This document shows, piece by piece, positions 60,708 to 64,000 of a stretch of DNA of 64,000 bases (position 1 is its first letter; each line of letters begins with the position of its first letter). The DNA comes from Lentzea cavernae (GTDB taxonomy: Bacteria > Actinomycetota > Actinomycetes > Mycobacteriales > Pseudonocardiaceae). Location of the stretch: the NCBI RefSeq assembly GCF_014653695.1, contig NZ_BNAR01000027.1, positions 39,093 to 103,092 of the forward strand, written 5' to 3'. The notes below the pieces were generated by a model. It saw only the letters and a list, made by a program, of their open reading frames with translations. It searched no databases and was not told the origin of the DNA. Position numbers and translations under genes: made by a program.

Positions 60708-61667
60708 GTGGTCGACCAGCAGCGTCCCCGTCGCTCGTGCCTTGCGGTCCCCGGCTCCAGCCAGAAGATGATCGACAAGGCGCGCACGCTGCCGGCGGAC
60801 CAGGTGTTCCTGGACCTGGAGGACGCCTGCGCCCCGCTGGCCAAGCCGGACGCCCGCAAGACCATCGTCGCGTCGCTGAACGAGGGCGGCTGGGGTGACA
60901 AGGCCCGCGTCGTGCGCGTCAACGACTGGACGACGGAGTGGACCTACCGCGACGTCACCGAGGTCGTCGAGGGCGCCGGTGCCAACATCGACTGCATCAT
61001 GCTGCCGAAGGTCCAGACGCCCGAGCAGGTCGTCGCGCTCGACTTCCTGATCACGCAGATCGAGAAGACCATGGGCTACGAGGTCGGCAAGATCGGCATC
61101 GAGGCGCAGATCGAGAACGCCCTGGGCCTGAACAACGTCAACGCGATCGCCACCGCGTCCCCGCGCGTCGAGACGATCATCTTCGGCCCGGCGGACTTCA
61201 TGGCGTCGATCAACATGAAGTCGCTGGTCGTCGGCGAGCAGCCGCCCGGCTACGACGTCGGCGACGCCTACCACTACATCCTGATGCGGATCCTGATGGC
61301 CGCGCGGGCCCACGACAAGCAGGCCATCGACGGCCCGTACCTGCAGATCCGCGACGTCGACGGCTACAAGCGCGTCGCCGGTCGTTCCGCGGCGCTGGGC
61401 TTCGACGGCAAGTGGGTGCTGCACCCCGGCCAGATCGAGGCGGCCAACGAGGTCTTCAGCCCGAAGCAGGAGGACTACGACCACGCCGAGAACATCCTCG
61501 ACGCGTACGAGTTCTACACCTCGGAGGCGGGCGGCAAGCGCGGCGCGGTGATGCTCGGCGACGAGATGATCGACGAGGCGTCGCGCAAGATGGCGTTGGT
61601 GATCTCCGGCAAGGGGCGTGCCGCGGGCATGTCGCGCGCGAACGTGTGGTCGCCGCCGGAGGACTGA
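60708..61667 (+). CDS. CoA-ester lyase (HpcH/HpaI/CitE family)
   Basis: A 319-residue TIM-barrel lyase. RSCLAVPGSSQKMIDKA binds CoA, LDLEDACAPLAKPDAR holds the Mg2+ Asp/Glu, MLPKVQTPEQV and IEAQIENALGL contain the Glu metal ligand, and FGPADFMASI and WVLHPGQIEAANEVF follow. It is closest to malyl-CoA / beta-methylmalyl-CoA or 3-hydroxy-3-methylglutaryl-CoA lyases. AAGGAGGT lies 6 nt before GTG. An acyl-CoA dehydrogenase 1 kb on would fit a common acyl-CoA pathway. Confidence 0.87.
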   Translation: MVDQQRPRRSCLAVPGSSQKMIDKARTLPADQVFLDLEDACAPLAKPDARKTIVASLNEGGWGDKARVVRVNDWTTEWTYRDVTEVVEGAGANIDCIMLPKVQTPEQVVALDFLITQIEKTMGYEVGKIGIEAQIENALGLNNVNAIATASPRVETIIFGPADFMASINMKSLVVGEQPPGYDVGDAYHYILMRILMAARAHDKQAIDGPYLQIRDVDGYKRVAGRSAALGFDGKWVLHPGQIEAANEVFSPKQEDYDHAENILDAYEFYTSEAGGKRGAVMLGDEMIDEASRKMALVISGKGRAAGMSRANVWSPPED

Positions 61668-61674
61668 TCTCGTC

Positions 61675-61766
61675 ACGGATTGTGCTCTACTTCACCACGA
61701 ATGTGACCGCACGTGGTCGTTCGTCACAGGTTGCGTTCGAAACTGGTGAAGTGGCGCACAATCCGT
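61675..61766. repeat. 23-bp inverted repeat after the lyase gene
   Basis: Arms ACGGATTGTGC-TCT-ACTTCACCA (61675-61697) and its complement at 61744-61766 match at 20 of 23 positions; the three mismatches are together in the middle (TCT against GGC). The loop contains GTGACC...GGTCGTTCGTCAC. It begins 8 nt after the lyase stop; terminator or binding site. Confidence 0.8.
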
Positions 61767-61812
61767 CACCGGAGTTTGCGATCTCGCCCCGGTGCGGGTG
61801 CATGCTCTGGAC

Positions 61813-61989
61813 ATGTCACGTTCAAGTAACGGCAAGACGAGCAAGCGGTTGCGGCTCTTCAAACGCCGTGAGGACGACCTGCTCGAGCGCAGCTTCCGCA
61901 GCTGTCCCGGATGTGCCGCCGACGTCCACGTGTTCGCCGACGTCTGCCGTCACTGCGGTGGCGCGCTGGAGATCGCACTCGCGGGCTGA
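61813..61989 (+). CDS. small zinc-ribbon protein (58 aa)
   Basis: Basic N-terminus (SSNGKTSKRLRLFKRREDD) followed by a four-cysteine ribbon SCPGCAADVHVFADVCRHCGG (Cys31/34 and Cys45/48 by count), a double CxxC. CATGCT 6 nt before the ATG suggests a leaderless start. It may be a nucleic-acid or ribosome-associated protein; no function is known to me. Confidence 0.72.
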   Translation: MSRSSNGKTSKRLRLFKRREDDLLERSFRSCPGCAADVHVFADVCRHCGGALEIALAG

Positions 61990-62022
61990 GCGTCCTCCCG
62001 GCCCTCGCGGGCTGAGGTCCCG

Positions 62023-62397
62023 TCAGTAGGTGTTGCCGCTGATCACCGCGGCCATGATGCCGATGTAGAACAGCACGAACAGCAGATAGCCGACGATGAC
62101 GACGTAGCCGACGATGATGCCCGCGAGCGCCATCCCGTAGCCGTCCTCCTCGCCCCGCTTGATCTTCCCCATCGCGATGTGGCCGAAGATGACGCCGACG
62201 ATCGACGTCACGCCGCAGGTCGCGAAACCCACGACCGACAGCACGAGCGACACGATGGCGTTCGTCTGGGACTTCGGCGGGACCGGGTAGCCGTAGCCGT
62301 ACATCGGCTGCTGGCCGTACGGGTCCGGGTGGCCGTAAGGCGGTTGCTGGCCGTACGGATCGCCCGGCTGCTTCGGGTTGTACGGGTCGTACGTCAT
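62023..62397 (-). CDS. DUF4190 membrane protein
   Basis: A 124-residue protein: a Pro/Tyr/Gly-rich N-terminus with PYGQQPPYG/PYGQQPMYG repeats, then two membrane segments (AIVSLVLSVVGFATCGVTSIVGVIFGHIAM; GIIVGYVVIVGYLLFVLFYIG) with the basic GKIKRGEEDGYGMA loop of DUF4190. Such proteins are common near actinomycete signalling genes; function unknown. Confidence 0.85.
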   Translation of the reverse strand: MTYDPYNPKQPGDPYGQQPPYGHPDPYGQQPMYGYGYPVPPKSQTNAIVSLVLSVVGFATCGVTSIVGVIFGHIAMGKIKRGEEDGYGMALAGIIVGYVVIVGYLLFVLFYIGIMAAVISGNTY

Positions 62398-62545
62398 CGC
62401 GATCCCCCTAGATGTGTGAGCGGGATCTTAAGGTCCTGCCGGGGCGTTCGTCGCGCGGGTGAGCGATTCCACTGGCGGGGGAAGCTGTTTCGGTACAGCG
62501 GGCACGCGCGTTGTTGCGGAGAGCACACCCCGGTCGCAAACGAGC

Positions 62546-62572
62546 GTTAACCGGTCCATACTCGCCGGTAAC
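62546..62572. promoter_or_regulatory. inverted repeat over the acyl-CoA dehydrogenase promoter
   Basis: GTTAACCGG (62546-62554) and CCGGTAAC (62565-62572) form an inverted repeat with one extra base in the left arm. The intervening CATACT (62557-62562) is a likely -10, so a dimeric repressor here would block transcription of the dehydrogenase gene. Confidence 0.5.
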
Positions 62573-62595
62573 TCTTGCTTCGGAAGGGAAGTGCG

Positions 62596-63792
62596 ATGGC
62601 GCGCCTCGCCCAGACCGCGGGTCTCACGGACATCCAGGAAGAAATCCTCGCGACCGTTCGCACGTTCGTGGACAAGGAAATCATTCCGCACGCCCAGACG
62701 CTGGAGCACGGCGACACGTACCCCGCCGACATCGTCGACGGCATGAAGGAAATGGGCCTCTTCGGCCTCACGATCCCCGAGGAGTTCGGCGGCCTCGGCG
62801 AGTCGCTGCTGACGTACGCGCTGGTGGTCGAGCAGATCGCGCGCGGGTGGATGAGCGTCTCCGGTGTCATCAACACCCACTTCATCGTGGCGCACATGCT
62901 CAAGCAGCACGGCACCCCCGAGCAGAAGCAGAAGTACCTGCCGCGCATGGCCGCGGGCGAGGTGCGCGGCTCGTTCTCCATGTCCGAGCCCGAACTCGGC
63001 TCCGACGTGGCGGCGATCCGCACCCGCGCGGTCAAGGGCTCCGAGGGCTACACCATCAACGGCCAGAAGATGTGGCTGACCAACGGTGGCACGTCGAACC
63101 TCACCGCCGTGCTGGTGAAGACCGACGAGGGCGCCGAGAAGCCGCACCAGAACCTCACGACGTTCCTGGTCGAGAAGCCCGAGGGCTACGGCGAGGTCCT
63201 GCCGGGCCTCACGATCCCCGGCAAGATCGACAAGATGGGCTACAAGGGCGTCGACACCACCGAGATGGTGTTCGACGGCTTCGAGATCGCCGCCGACCAG
63301 GTGCTGGGCGGCGTCACCGGCCAGGGCTTCCGCCACATGATGGACGGCGTCGAGGTGGGCCGCGTGAACGTGGCCGCCCGCGCGTGCGGCATCGCGATCC
63401 GCGCGTTCGAGCTCGCGATCGAGTACTCGCAGCAGCGCAGGACGTTCGGCAAGGCCATCGCGGAGCACCAGGCCATCGCCTTCAAGCTCGCCGAGATGGC
63501 CACCAAGGTCGAGGCCGCGCACCTGATGATGGTCAACGCCGCGCGCCTGAAGGACTCGGGCCAGCGCAACGACGTCGAGGCCGGCATGGCGAAGCTCATC
63601 GCCTCCGAGTACTGCGCCGAGGTGACGCAGGAGTCGTTCCGCATCCACGGCGGTTACGGCTACTCCAAGGAGTACGAGATCGAGCGCCTGATGCGCGAGG
63701 CCCCGTTCCTGCTGATCGGCGAGGGCACGTCCGAGATCCAGAAGACGATCATCTCCCGGGGCCTGCTCCGCGACTACCAGTCACGCGGCTAG
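62596..63792 (+). CDS. acyl-CoA dehydrogenase
   Basis: A 398-residue flavin enzyme: FGLTIPEEFGGLGES, the FAD/substrate segment FSMSEPELGSDVAAI and WLTNGGTSNLTAVLVKT, then FGKAIAEHQAI, HGGYGYSKEYEIERLMREA and the C-terminal IGEGTSEIQKTII. The acyl base Glu is expected near the last motif. Substrate length is undecided; branched or C4-C5 acids are plausible by resemblance. ATG 62596 has GGAAGGGAA ~6 nt upstream. It is the last gene; a nested palindrome starts at its stop codon. Confidence 0.92.
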   Translation: MARLAQTAGLTDIQEEILATVRTFVDKEIIPHAQTLEHGDTYPADIVDGMKEMGLFGLTIPEEFGGLGESLLTYALVVEQIARGWMSVSGVINTHFIVAHMLKQHGTPEQKQKYLPRMAAGEVRGSFSMSEPELGSDVAAIRTRAVKGSEGYTINGQKMWLTNGGTSNLTAVLVKTDEGAEKPHQNLTTFLVEKPEGYGEVLPGLTIPGKIDKMGYKGVDTTEMVFDGFEIAADQVLGGVTGQGFRHMMDGVEVGRVNVAARACGIAIRAFELAIEYSQQRRTFGKAIAEHQAIAFKLAEMATKVEAAHLMMVNAARLKDSGQRNDVEAGMAKLIASEYCAEVTQESFRIHGGYGYSKEYEIERLMREAPFLLIGEGTSEIQKTIISRGLLRDYQSRG

Positions 63793-63953
63793 GCGCTGTC
63801 CTGCAAGTCTCGTCGGGCGACAGCGGCGGACGAGGGCCCCGGAGACGGCACCGCCGCCACGCCCGAATACGCCCGGTATGAGGGCGTGGCGGCGGCACCG
63901 CCTCCGGGACTCTCGCCCGCGTCTCTCACCTGACGAACTTGCAGGACAGCGCC
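63792..63953. repeat. nested palindrome after the acyl-CoA dehydrogenase gene
   Basis: Outer arms GGCGCTGTCCTGCAAGT (63792-63808) and ACTTGCAGGACAGCGCC (63937-63953) are perfect 17-bp inverted repeats. Inside, CCGCCACGCCC and GGGCGTGGCGG plus flanking CCCGGAG/CTCCGGG build a second long stem around 63838-63908. It has the same nested design as the pepA palindrome but different sequence. The last ~45 bp of the window show nothing. Confidence 0.85.
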
Positions 63954-64000
63954 TAGCTTGAGTTTTAACCTGTTCGGCGGGGTCGCGGGTTGCTGGATCT

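Overview
This 64 kb window is chromosomal DNA from a high-GC actinomycete, most likely a member of the Pseudonocardiales. The support is the strong GC bias at codon position 3, frequent GTG/TTG starts, many leaderless genes (a TANNNT -10 box 6-8 nt before the start codon), mycothiol synthesis (mshB), and a gene order that I recognise from memory as the Mycobacterium tuberculosis typA-to-Rv1232c stretch. That order is typA, an lpqW-like gene, mshB, fdx, dapC, dapD, dapE, LOG, folP2-like, gpgS, tag, a DUF3117 gene, glgA/glgC, an O-methyltransferase, sigE-rseA-htrA-tatB, mrp, DUF1003 and an MgtE_N/CBS gene.

Layout. 0-8 kb: the end of an iron/thiamine-type ABC importer, an SDR, an ABC-2 exporter operon with a LolA-like protein, and a divergent two-component system. 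8-13 kb: trpS with a complete ribosome-mediated attenuator, a YciI protein, an S41 protease split by 28 heptapeptide repeats behind a 51-residue Cys/Lys-rich protein, and typA. 13-21 kb: an lpqW-like lipoprotein and a full oligopeptide (Dpp/Opp) ABC operon. 21-28 kb: mshB, an iron-boxed ferredoxin, and three lysine/diaminopimelate genes (dapC, dapD, dapE). 28-33 kb: two LOG enzymes, a winged-helix protein, a secreted CocE/NonD hydrolase, a shrunken folP2-like gene and gpgS. 33-38 kb: a cytochrome bd operon (cydABDC) in which all four products are shortened. 38-48 kb: a PadR/HAAS pair, a DivIVA-type protein, tag, a paaX/enoyl-CoA hydratase pair, pepA, an M19-like hydrolase, and a LysR/MFS pair. 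48-60 kb: glycogen genes glgA/glgC, the sigE-rseA-htrA-tatB envelope-stress cluster, mrp, MarR/Nudix and an APH(6)-like kinase. 60-64 kb: a CoA-ester lyase, small proteins and an acyl-CoA dehydrogenase.

The genes appear linked by regulation. One operator, CTGAGA-N5-CTGAGA (11-bp period), lies upstream of the two-component system/LolA operon, upstream of sigE, and between cydA and padR. This suggests one response regulator ties envelope stress to the terminal oxidase. It recalls mycobacterial MprAB control of sigE and htrA/pepD, but that link is inference.

The strongest single observations are the trpS attenuator with a leaderless leader peptide, the shared direct-repeat operator, the 28-copy 21-bp repeat inside the S41 protease, the compact cyd operon, and four large nested palindromes in intergenic DNA. 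All coordinates and motifs were read by eye; no database search was run.
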